Source: JBKPCD01 sp046727175 (GTDB lineage: Bacteria > Acidobacteriota > Vicinamibacteria > Vicinamibacterales > 2-12-FULL-66-21). Taken from it: a DNA stretch of 11,873 nt. Positions 5,548 to 11,873 of the stretch are shown here, one piece after another; position 1 is the first letter of the stretch; each line of letters begins with the position of its first letter. The notes below the pieces were generated by a model. The model made no database searches and had not been told where the DNA came from. It saw nothing but the letters and a program-made list of their open reading frames with translations. The position numbers were made by a program, and so were the translations under genes. The stretch spans positions 1-11,873 of the forward strand of contig JBKPCD010000201.1 of assembly GCA_046727175.1 (NCBI GenBank), in the 5' to 3' direction.

Positions 5548-6645
5548 ATGCGTCAACCAGTCAAAACCGTTCTGTTACTGCTCGGCCTCGGGACAGTGTT
5601 GGCAACGGAGGCCTGCCGGAACGGAGGTGAGGCGCAACCGCAAGCGCATGGAGGCGCGCCACCTCCGTCGGCGGTCAAAGTGGTGACGGTCGAATCGAGA
5701 CCAATCGAACAGACGTCCGAATTCATCGCAACGATTCGATCGCTGCGTTCGACGACGATTCAACCCGAAGTCGAAGGGATCATCTCGAACATCCTGGTCA
5801 AGTCAGGCGATCGAGTGCAGGTCGGGACGCCGCTCGTACAGATCGACCAGGATCGCCAGCAGGCCGCGGTGCGCAGCACCGAGGCCAACCGCGCGGGCGT
5901 CGAAGCCGACGTTCAGTACTGGACCCAGCAGGTGAAGCGCCTCGACGCGCTCGTCCAAGCTGGCGCGATCAGCCGACAGGAATTCGATCAGGCGCAGAAC
6001 TCGCTGCGGACGGCGCAAGCGCAGCTCGCCGCGCTCGACGCGCAGGTTCGCCAAGGCCGCGTCCAGCTTCAGTATTACCGGGTGGTCGCGCCGCAGGCCG
6101 GGGTCGTCGGCGACATTCCCGTTCGCAAAGGCGATCGCGCGACGAACTCCACCGTGATCACGACGATCGATCAAATCGAATCGCTCGAAGCGTACATTCA
6201 GGTTCCGCTCGACCGTGCGACACAGCTGCGCATCGGGCTGCCGGTACAGCTGCTCGATGACCAGGGCAAAGTCGCCGCGACGAACCCGATTACGTTCGTG
6301 GCGCCGCGCGTGGATCCGGCGACGCAGACGGTGCTCGTCAAAAGCCTGCTGCGGCAGGTGCCGAAACCGGTCCGCGTCCAGCAGTTCGTTCGCGCCCGGA
6401 TCGTGTGGCACTCGGTCGAGGGGATTACGGTCCCCGTGACGGCCGTGACGCGGATCAACGGCCAGTATTTCTGCTTCGTCGCCGAACCGGCCGGCCAGGG
6501 GCTCGTCGCGCGCCAGAAGCCGCTCCAGGTTCGCGAGATTGTCGGCAACGACTACGTCGTGACGAGCGGACTGAAGCCCGGCGACAAGTTGATCGTCTCG
6601 GGAATCCAGAAAATCGGCGAAGGAGCTCCTGTCCGCGCCGACTGA
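5548..6645 (+). CDS. RND efflux periplasmic adaptor (membrane fusion) protein
   Basis: Links an inner-membrane RND transporter to an outer-membrane channel. The 365-residue AcrA/MexA-type protein has a hydrophobic N-terminal signal (residues 7-19) ending at Cys23. The residues before that cysteine (ATEA) only loosely fit a lipobox, so lipid attachment is uncertain. The first lipoyl half covers about 68-100 (QPEVEGIISNILVKSGDRVQ), then an alanine/glutamine-rich alpha-hairpin (about 102-172) and the second lipoyl half about 173-210 (YYRVVAPQAGVVGDIPVRKG). Beta-barrel and membrane-proximal domains follow (about 212-365), with the terminal GLKPGDKLIVSGIQKIGEG motif. The frame extends upstream to a GTG at 5473, but that stretch lacks a signal sequence, so I chose the ATG at 5548. 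It ends six bases before the RND gene, as in a tight operon. The substrate cannot be read from the sequence. Confidence 0.93.
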   Translation: MRQPVKTVLLLLGLGTVLATEACRNGGEAQPQAHGGAPPPSAVKVVTVESRPIEQTSEFIATIRSLRSTTIQPEVEGIISNILVKSGDRVQVGTPLVQIDQDRQQAAVRSTEANRAGVEADVQYWTQQVKRLDALVQAGAISRQEFDQAQNSLRTAQAQLAALDAQVRQGRVQLQYYRVVAPQAGVVGDIPVRKGDRATNSTVITTIDQIESLEAYIQVPLDRATQLRIGLPVQLLDDQGKVAATNPITFVAPRVDPATQTVLVKSLLRQVPKPVRVQQFVRARIVWHSVEGITVPVTAVTRINGQYFCFVAEPAGQGLVARQKPLQVREIVGNDYVVTSGLKPGDKLIVSGIQKIGEGAPVRAD

Positions 6646-6651
6646 CACCCC

Positions 6652-9600
6652 ATGTTCGTAGACACGTTCATCCGCCGTCCGATCCTCGCGTCGGTCTGCT
6701 CGCTCGTTCTCGTGCTCGCCGGCGCGGTTGCCATTCCAACAATGCCGGTCGCGCAGTACCCGAGTCTCGCGCCGCCGCAGGTCAACGTGACTGCCATCTA
6801 CACCGGCGCGAATGCGCAGGAGGTGGAGACCGCAGTCACCACGCCTCTCGAACAGGCAATCAACGGCGTCGAAGGCATGCTCTACATGACGTCGTCGAGC
6901 ACGAACAGCGGCGTCTCGACCATAACGGTCACGTTCGACATCACGCGCAATCAGGATGTCGCCGCCGTCGACGTGCAGAACCGGGTGAACCAGACGCTCG
7001 GCCGCATGCCCGCCGAAGTGCGCACGACCGGGATCACCGTCCAGAAGCAATCGACTGGATTCATCATGGCCGTCGGCGTCTTCTCCGAAAGGGGAATGTA
7101 CGACTCGCTGTTCCTCAGCAACTATCTCGACGTCTTCATCAAGGACGCAATCAAGCGTGTCGCTGGCGTCGGCGACGTCGTGATCTTCGGTGAACGCAAA
7201 TACTCGATGCGGCTGTGGCTCGATCCTGACCGGCTTGCGGGCCGGGGGTTGACGGCCGGCGATGTCGTGGCGGCCCTGCAGCAGCAGAACGTGCAGGTTG
7301 CCGCCGGCAGTCTCGGGCAGGCGCCGGCGCCATCGGGTCAGTCGTATCAGCTCAGTGTGCGCGCGCTCGGTCGCTTGAGCGAAGCCTCGGAGTTCGAGAA
7401 CATCATCCTCAAGAGTGGCGCGGACGGCGCGCTCGTCCGGCTCAAGGATGTCGGCCGTGCCGAGCTGGGCGCGGAAACATATGCGGCCGACCTGCGCTTC
7501 CAGGGAGTCCAGGCGGTTGGCTTCGGCGTCACGCAGCTGCCGACAGCGAACTCTCTCGACGTCGAACGAGCCGTGACCGCGGAGCTCGATCGCCTCTCCG
7601 CGTCCTTTCCGCCCGGTCTGCGCTACATGGTCGCGTTCAACACGACCGACGTCGTTCAAGCATCGATCTACGAGGTCGTGAAAACGCTCCTCGAAGCGAT
7701 CGTGCTCGTCGTGCTCGTCATCTTCGTGTTTCTCCAGACGTGGCGCAGCACGCTGATTCCGGCAATCACGATCCCGGTGTCCCTCGTCGGCGCGTTCGCG
7801 TTCGTCAAGGTGATGGGATTCTCGATCAACACGCTGACGCTCTTCGGCATCGTCCTCGCCACCGGCATCGTCGTCGACGATGCGATCGTCGTCATCGAGA
7901 ACATCGAGCGTCACATCGACGAGTACAAGGTGACCGCGAGGAAAGCGGCATCGGATGCGATGCGCGAAGTGCTCGGGGCCGTCGTTGCGACGGGGCTCGT
8001 CCTCATCGCGGTGTTCGTGCCGGTCGCGTTCTTCCCGGGCACGACCGGACGTCTCTACGCGCAGTTCTCGATCACGATTGCGTTCGCGGTGGCGTTGTCG
8101 GTTTTCAACGCCGTGACGCTGACTCCGGCGCTGTCTGCGCTGCTGCTGCGGCAGACGCACGGAAAGGGAAGGTTCTTCACGTTCTTCGAGCGGGTGATTT
8201 CCAGCGGAACGAAGGGCTACCTGGCAGTCCTCCGGCGTGGGCTCGCCATTCGCTGGGCGATCGTCATCCTCTTCGTCGCGACGCTCGGCGCCACGTGGTG
8301 GGTGTATCGAACGGTGCCGCAGGCGTTTATCCCCGAGGAAGATCCGGGGTACTTCATCATCCAGGTAGTGGCGCCAGCAGGCGCGTCGCTGGAGTATTCG
8401 GGCGCGATTGCACGACAGGCCGAGGCAATCATCAGCAAGGACCCCGACGTCATGGCAATGTTCTCCGTCATGGGCTTCAGCTTCAGCGGCGCGGCATCGA
8501 ACCAGGGCCTCATGTTCGTACGGCTCAAGCCGTTCGAAGCGCGAATCGGCGAACAGCACTCGGTCCAGTCCGTGCTGAGACGAGTCGGCGGTCAGCTGTT
8601 CGGCCTTCCCGGCGCGATCGTGGTGGCGTTCACGCCGCCGTCGATTCAAGGTTTGAGCCGGTTCGGTGGTTTCGAATTCCAGGTGCTCGATCAGAGCGGC
8701 GGCGATATCAGCCGCCTCGCACAGGCAACCTATGCGATCGTGGGCGCGGGCAACAAGTCTCCGAAGCTGCGTCCGCCGCTCTTAACCACGTTCACGACCA
8801 ACGACCCGCAGCTGCAGGTCACGATCAATCGTCAGCGCGCACTGGCGCTCGGGCTGCCGCTCAGCGAGGTGACCAACGCGCTGCAGGTCTTCCTCGGCTC
8901 GCAATACGTCAACGACTTCGAGTTCAACAACCGCGCATATCGCGTCTACGTTCAGGCAGACCAGCAGTTTCGGTCCAACCCGCGGGCGCTTGCGCAGCTC
9001 TACGCGCGAACCCGCAGCGGCGCAATGGTGCCGCTCGAGCAAGTCGTGCAGATGAAGGAGATCACGGCGCCCCAGGTCATCAACCACTTCAATCTGTTTC
9101 GGTCGGCAACGATCAACGGCGCGGCCGCACAAGGCGTCAGCTCGGGCGAAGCGTTACAAGAAATGGAGCGGCTGGCTCAAACGACGTTACCGGAGGGAAT
9201 GGGCTACGCCTGGTCGGGAATCTCACTCGAGGAGACGAAGGCGGGTCGTCAGGCATTCCTGATTTTCGGTCTCGCGCTGCTGCTCGTGTACCTCACCCTC
9301 GCGGCCCAGTACGAAAGCCTCGTCCTGCCGTTCATCATCCTGCTCGGGGTCCCGATTGCGGTCCTTGGCGCGCTGTCTGCGCAGTGGCTGCGCGGGCTCG
9401 TCAATGACGTCTACTGTCAGGTCGGACTCGTGCTGCTGATTGGGCTGGCCGCGAAGAACGCCATTTTGATCGTCGAGTTCGCCGAACAGCTGCGGGACAG
9501 CGGGATGTCCATCATCGATGCGGCCGTCGAGGCGGCCCGGATTCGGCTCCGGCCCATCCTGATGACGTCACTGGCGTTCATCCTCGGAGTGCTTCCCCTC

Positions 9601-9783
9601 GTTTTCGCGACAGGGGCAGGACAGGCGGCACGCCAATCGGTCGGTACGACAGTTGCTGGCGGGATGATCGTCTCGACGTTCCTGAACCTCGTCTTCATCC
9701 CCGTCCTGTACGTCGTGGTCCAGACCATTCGGGGGATGTTCGGAGGCGGCGGGACGCGGCACGCGGCGGCCGAGCACGCGTGA
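6652..9783 (+). CDS. HAE1-family RND efflux transporter, inner-membrane subunit
   Basis: Proton-driven AcrB/MexB-like exporter of hydrophobic or amphiphilic compounds; 1043 residues, full family length. It begins MFVDTFIRRPILASV, the classic HAE1 N-terminus, with TM1 at about 10-29. The proton-relay residues are all present: Asp409 and Asp410 in TM4 (GIVVDDAIVVIEN), Lys935 in TM10 (AAKNAILIVEF), and Arg965 and Thr972 before TM11 (RLRPILMTS), equivalent to AcrB D407, D408, K940, R971 and T978. Two large periplasmic loops (about 30-335 and 560-865) form the porter and docking domains. The gene starts six bases after the adaptor stop codon with no evident ribosome-binding site, so translational coupling is likely. 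No outer-membrane factor gene and no local TetR- or MarR-type regulator is in the window. Aminoglycoside, multidrug or solvent export cannot be told apart by eye. Confidence 0.96.
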   Translation: MFVDTFIRRPILASVCSLVLVLAGAVAIPTMPVAQYPSLAPPQVNVTAIYTGANAQEVETAVTTPLEQAINGVEGMLYMTSSSTNSGVSTITVTFDITRNQDVAAVDVQNRVNQTLGRMPAEVRTTGITVQKQSTGFIMAVGVFSERGMYDSLFLSNYLDVFIKDAIKRVAGVGDVVIFGERKYSMRLWLDPDRLAGRGLTAGDVVAALQQQNVQVAAGSLGQAPAPSGQSYQLSVRALGRLSEASEFENIILKSGADGALVRLKDVGRAELGAETYAADLRFQGVQAVGFGVTQLPTANSLDVERAVTAELDRLSASFPPGLRYMVAFNTTDVVQASIYEVVKTLLEAIVLVVLVIFVFLQTWRSTLIPAITIPVSLVGAFAFVKVMGFSINTLTLFGIVLATGIVVDDAIVVIENIERHIDEYKVTARKAASDAMREVLGAVVATGLVLIAVFVPVAFFPGTTGRLYAQFSITIAFAVALSVFNAVTLTPALSALLLRQTHGKGRFFTFFERVISSGTKGYLAVLRRGLAIRWAIVILFVATLGATWWVYRTVPQAFIPEEDPGYFIIQVVAPAGASLEYSGAIARQAEAIISKDPDVMAMFSVMGFSFSGAASNQGLMFVRLKPFEARIGEQHSVQSVLRRVGGQLFGLPGAIVVAFTPPSIQGLSRFGGFEFQVLDQSGGDISRLAQATYAIVGAGNKSPKLRPPLLTTFTTNDPQLQVTINRQRALALGLPLSEVTNALQVFLGSQYVNDFEFNNRAYRVYVQADQQFRSNPRALAQLYARTRSGAMVPLEQVVQMKEITAPQVINHFNLFRSATINGAAAQGVSSGEALQEMERLAQTTLPEGMGYAWSGISLEETKAGRQAFLIFGLALLLVYLTLAAQYESLVLPFIILLGVPIAVLGALSAQWLRGLVNDVYCQVGLVLLIGLAAKNAILIVEFAEQLRDSGMSIIDAAVEAARIRLRPILMTSLAFILGVLPLVFATGAGQAARQSVGTTVAGGMIVSTFLNLVFIPVLYVVVQTIRGMFGGGGTRHAAAEHA

Positions 9784-9798
9784 ATTTTCCGCCAATTC

Positions 9799-9828
9799 TT
9801 GACACTATTTCGATTTGCGTAGTACGCT
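9799..9828 (+). promoter_or_regulatory. Candidate sigma70-type promoter for the STAS gene
   Basis: A perfect -35 hexamer TTGACA (9799-9804) is followed after 18 bases by TACGCT (9823-9828), which keeps the three most important -10 positions (T, A and final T). It starts 15 bases after the pump stop codon and predicts a leader of about 175 nt ahead of the STAS start codon. Stem GCC-rich pairs occur in the leader, including CTTGCC (9835-9840) with GGCAAG (9857-9862). No open frame with a credible start fills the leader. Confidence 0.5.
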
Positions 9829-10009
9829 GCCTCTCTTGCCGGCGAGTATCAGCGCGGGCAAGGCGATCCACGTCAACGAGACGCCGGCGAACCGAGGTTC
9901 GGGGGCGTTTGGAAATGTCGGGTCGGAGAACTCGCTTCGGGCCACGATCGTCGAGCTACGTCGGCGTGTGAATCGGGTCCGGGCACGGTGAGGCTGGAGG
10001 ATAGGGGCG

Positions 10010-10348
10010 ATGCAGATCGACGAAAGGGTCGTCGACGGCGTGACGATTCTGGACCTCAAGGGCAAGATGACGCTTGGTGAAGGCGACGAGCTGCTGAAGG
10101 ACAAGATCAATTCGCTCATCCAGCAGGACAAGAAGAAGCTGCTGCTGAATCTCGAGGGCGTGCCCTACATCGACAGCGCCGGCCTCGGGGAGATCGTTCG
10201 AACTTACACGACGGTCAGCCGCCAGGGCGGCAAGCTGAAGCTGCTGAACCTGACCAAGCGGATTCAGGACCTGCTCGCGATCACGAAGCTGCTGACCGTC
10301 TTCGAGACGTACGAATCCGAAGGCGAAGCGATCAAGAGCTTCAGTTAA
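10010..10348 (+). CDS. STAS-domain anti-sigma factor antagonist (SpoIIAA/RsbV-like)
   Basis: A 112-residue single-domain protein of the family that, when unphosphorylated, binds an anti-sigma kinase and frees a sigma factor or other partner. The N-terminal strand pair (MQIDERVVDGVTILDLKGKM), the helix with GEGDELLKDKI, and the central strand NLEGVPYIDSAGLGEIV are typical. Ser56 in the DSAGLG motif matches the serine phosphorylated in SpoIIAA and RsbV. The C-terminal helices (LTKRIQDLLAITKLLTVFETYESEGEAI) are complete. GGAGG at 9996-10000 supports the ATG at 10010. There is no histidine-kinase-like anti-sigma factor, SpoIIE-type phosphatase or sigma factor beside it, so its partner is unknown. 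It may share transcripts with the UbiA gene 119 nt downstream. Confidence 0.93.
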   Translation: MQIDERVVDGVTILDLKGKMTLGEGDELLKDKINSLIQQDKKKLLLNLEGVPYIDSAGLGEIVRTYTTVSRQGGKLKLLNLTKRIQDLLAITKLLTVFETYESEGEAIKSFS

Positions 10349-10365
10349 CCCCGGCGAACCCCTCG

Positions 10366-10434
10366 GGCTCGGGCATTGTGGATCCCGTCAGGCTGCCAAC
10401 AGAGCCTGCTTGCGACACGCCGATGACCCGAGCC
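10366..10434 (+). other. Nested stem-loops in the STAS / UbiA gap
   Basis: GGCTCGGG (10366-10373) can pair with CCCGAGCC (10427-10434), an eight-base-pair perfect outer stem. Inside it, CAGGCT (10389-10394) pairs with AGCCTG (10403-10408) around an eight-base loop. The structure covers the in-frame GTG (10378) and ATG (10423) that could otherwise start the UbiA gene, which argues that this stretch is untranslated leader. No T tract follows. Pairing was found by eye and not scored energetically. Confidence 0.45.
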
Positions 10435-10467
10435 GGGTGGAGGGCGCAAGCTCCTGCCGCGCTCAGG

Positions 10468-11436
10468 ATGGCGCGACACACCATTCCGGAAATCATCGAG
10501 CAGGCGACGGTGCTGCCGGTGGCCGAGCGGCCGCTGGCGGTCAGTCTTTTCCACTCGCTCCGCCCGTCGCAGTGGACGAAAAACCTCATCATTCTGGGGG
10601 CATTGCTGTTCGGCCAGCGATTGCTGGACCCGCAGTCGCTCTTGTATGCGTTGGCCGCGTTCGCGATTTTCTGTGGCCTCTCGGGCGTCGTGTACCTGAT
10701 CAACGACATCGTCGATCGCAAGGCGGATCGCGAGCATCCTGTGAAGATGTTCCGGCCGATTGCGTCAGGAGCAGTCCCGGTACGCGTGGCAGCTGTCACG
10801 GCTGTCGTCATCGCGGCTGCCGCGCTCATTGGGAGCTTCTGGCTCCGCCCGCTCTTCGGCGTGTTGGCTGTCTCGTATCTCGCCCTGCTGACGCTGTACT
10901 CGGGTCCGCTTAAACACATCGTGATCATCGACGTGCTCACCATCGCCATCGGCTTCGTGCTGCGCGCGGCCGCCGGAGCGGTCGCGATCGATGTCGCGAT
11001 CAGCCACTGGCTGTACGTGCTGACGATTCTTCTGGCGCTTTTCCTCGCGCTCAGCAAACGTCGTCACGAGCTCGTGCTCCTCGCGGATCGCGCAATCGGT
11101 CATCGGCCGATCCTCGAGGAGTACAGCCCGTACCTCCTCGATCAGATGATCTCCGTCGTCACCGCCTCGACACTCGTGGCGTACGCGTTCTACACGATCA
11201 GCCCCGAGACCGTGGCGAAGTTCGGAACCGACTATCTTGGCCTGACGCTGCCGTTTCCGATATACGGGATCTTCCGATACCTTTATCTGGTGCATCTGAA
11301 GGAAGGGGGTGGCAGCCCGGCTGAGATGATGCTGACGGACCGGCCGCTCCTGATTTGCGTCGGCCTCTGGGCGCTGGCGACGGCGATAATCATCTACGAA
11401 TCGGAGTTGTTGAGCTTGGTTGGAGCAGCCAGCTAA
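10468..11436 (+). CDS. UbiA-family prenyltransferase, decaprenyl-phosphate phosphoribosyltransferase-like
   Basis: A multi-pass inner-membrane enzyme, 322 residues from the chosen start, with about eight to nine hydrophobic segments. LRPSQWTKNLII precedes the first helix. The metal/diphosphate-binding motif at 79-91 is NDIVDRKADREHP, with Asp83 and Asp87, and it continues to KMFRPIASG. The second cytoplasmic loop carries SKRRHEL. The DREHP-x-K-x-x-RPIASG form is characteristic of the branch that transfers phosphoribose from PRPP to polyprenyl phosphate (the Rv3806c/UbiA enzyme of mycobacteria) rather than of quinone or heme prenyltransferases. Polyprenyl-phosphoribose would feed D-arabinofuranose donor synthesis. 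The frame is open from a GTG at 10378. ATGs at 10423 and 10468 are the realistic starts, and I prefer 10468 because the upstream part overlaps hairpins and gives an atypically long N-terminus. It probably forms an operon with the DUF362 gene 12 nt downstream. Confidence 0.85.
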   Translation: MARHTIPEIIEQATVLPVAERPLAVSLFHSLRPSQWTKNLIILGALLFGQRLLDPQSLLYALAAFAIFCGLSGVVYLINDIVDRKADREHPVKMFRPIASGAVPVRVAAVTAVVIAAAALIGSFWLRPLFGVLAVSYLALLTLYSGPLKHIVIIDVLTIAIGFVLRAAAGAVAIDVAISHWLYVLTILLALFLALSKRRHELVLLADRAIGHRPILEEYSPYLLDQMISVVTASTLVAYAFYTISPETVAKFGTDYLGLTLPFPIYGIFRYLYLVHLKEGGGSPAEMMLTDRPLLICVGLWALATAIIIYESELLSLVGAAS

Positions 11437-11448
11437 CGGGCGAACACG

Positions 11449-11873
11449 ATGTCCAAAGCCAAAGTCGCCATTCTGCGAACCAAGCCCGCGAGCGTCCTGC
11501 GCGATTACCACGAGCTGATGAACCTGGCCGGTTACCAGGACGTTGTCAGGAAAGATGCTGATACCGCGCTCAAGGTCAACATCTCCTGGCATTTCTTCTT
11601 TCCCGGCAGTTCGACGACGCCGTGGCAGCTCGAGGGTGTGATTCGCGCGATGAAAGCGGACGGGTACTCGCCATCGCTGATGCACGCCTGTCACAACCGC
11701 ACCGTCGTCATCGACGCGCATCTTGGCGAGCGCGAGAATAAGCAGGTCAACGTTGTCGAGGCGCACGACCTGCGCAACATTCACATTTACGAGACGGAGG
11801 AGTGGATCAACGTTCGCGAGGCCGTCGGAGACCTCACGAAGAAGTTCACGTGCCTGAACGAGGTGTATCCGAA
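11449..11873 (+). CDS. DUF362-domain protein (3' partial)
   Basis: The first 141 codons of a gene that runs off the right edge. It starts ATG 12 bases after the UbiA stop codon, with no clear ribosome-binding site. The visible part begins MSKAKVAILRTKPASVLRDY and includes LKVNISWHFFFPGSSTTPW, QLEGVIRAMKADGYSP, a CHNRTVV segment and an LNEVYP end. This matches the N-terminal pattern of long DUF362 proteins, a family related to uncharacterised iron-sulfur-associated proteins, with the usual 'VLKDNISWH...PFPG..TTPWQLEGVI' layout split across these pieces. No iron-sulfur cysteine motif is in the visible part. The function is not established. Close linkage to the UbiA enzyme suggests a shared pathway, possibly envelope glycan synthesis, but that is inference. 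Confidence 0.72.
   Translation, partial: MSKAKVAILRTKPASVLRDYHELMNLAGYQDVVRKDADTALKVNISWHFFFPGSSTTPWQLEGVIRAMKADGYSPSLMHACHNRTVVIDAHLGERENKQVNVVEAHDLRNIHIYETEEWINVREAVGDLTKKFTCLNEVYP

Noticed and set aside
5803..8649. A 948-codon open frame on the minus strand, antisense to both pump genes
   Set aside because: It lies opposite two unmistakable genes, spans their junction, and encodes a low-complexity Arg/Asp/Glu/His-rich chain with no domain. It is what GC-rich codon bias produces on the opposite strand.
7740..9407. A 555-codon plus-strand frame inside the RND transporter
   Set aside because: It is a shifted-frame shadow of the transporter, Arg/Gly/Ala-rich and without recognisable motifs; the transporter frame is intact throughout.
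9780..9971. Small plus-strand frame of 63 codons between the pump and the STAS gene
   Set aside because: It overlaps the pump stop codon, has no ribosome-binding site, is Arg/Ser-rich, and covers the predicted STAS promoter.
10765..11784. A 339-codon minus-strand frame over the UbiA and DUF362 genes
   Set aside because: It is antisense to two recognisable proteins and has a charged low-complexity composition.

Overview
This 11.9 kb stretch is GC-rich, gene-dense chromosomal DNA from a Gram-negative type bacterium: it carries a tripartite RND efflux pair and bS21. The gene content and the GC-rich intergenic repeats would suit an Acidobacteriota (Vicinamibacteria-like) soil or groundwater lineage. 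That placement is an inference from style, not from a marker gene. No phage, plasmid, insertion sequence, CRISPR, tRNA or rRNA was seen. Most of the window is core housekeeping. The less ordinary parts are the intergenic repeats, the rpsU initiation region, and a decaprenyl-phosphate phosphoribosyltransferase-like UbiA enzyme next to a DUF362 protein.

Layout, left to right. At 2-1111 (+) lies rlmN, lacking its 5' end, a radical SAM enzyme that methylates A2503 of 23S rRNA and A37 of some tRNAs. It converges on a minus-strand block that reads purD (4536-3253), purE (3131-2628), mtaB (2476-1166): two steps of de novo purine synthesis followed by a tRNA t6A37 methylthiotransferase. Each gap here holds a different repeat: a heptamer tandem array between rlmN and mtaB, a degenerate inverted repeat between purE and mtaB, and a 105-nt GC-rich multi-hairpin element between purD and purE.

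Divergent from purD is a small translation unit: rpsU (bS21, TTG start, ten-base Shine-Dalgarno) and a two-module zinc-ribbon protein. It is closed by a clear intrinsic terminator at 5368-5401. Next is a two-gene efflux operon of a periplasmic adaptor (5548-6645) and an HAE1-type RND transporter (6652-9783). No outer-membrane TolC-like gene is in view, so that partner must be encoded elsewhere.

A promoter with a perfect -35 box and a structured leader precedes a stand-alone STAS anti-sigma-factor antagonist (10010-10348). The window closes with a UbiA-family enzyme resembling decaprenyl-phosphate 5-phosphoribosyltransferase (10468-11436) and the first 141 codons of a DUF362 protein (11449 onward), probably co-transcribed.

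Gaps: no gene-free stretch exceeds 300 bases. The longest are 9784-10009 (promoter and leader of the STAS gene), 5343-5547 (terminator, then the pump upstream region) and 4537-4716 (divergent purD/rpsU control region).
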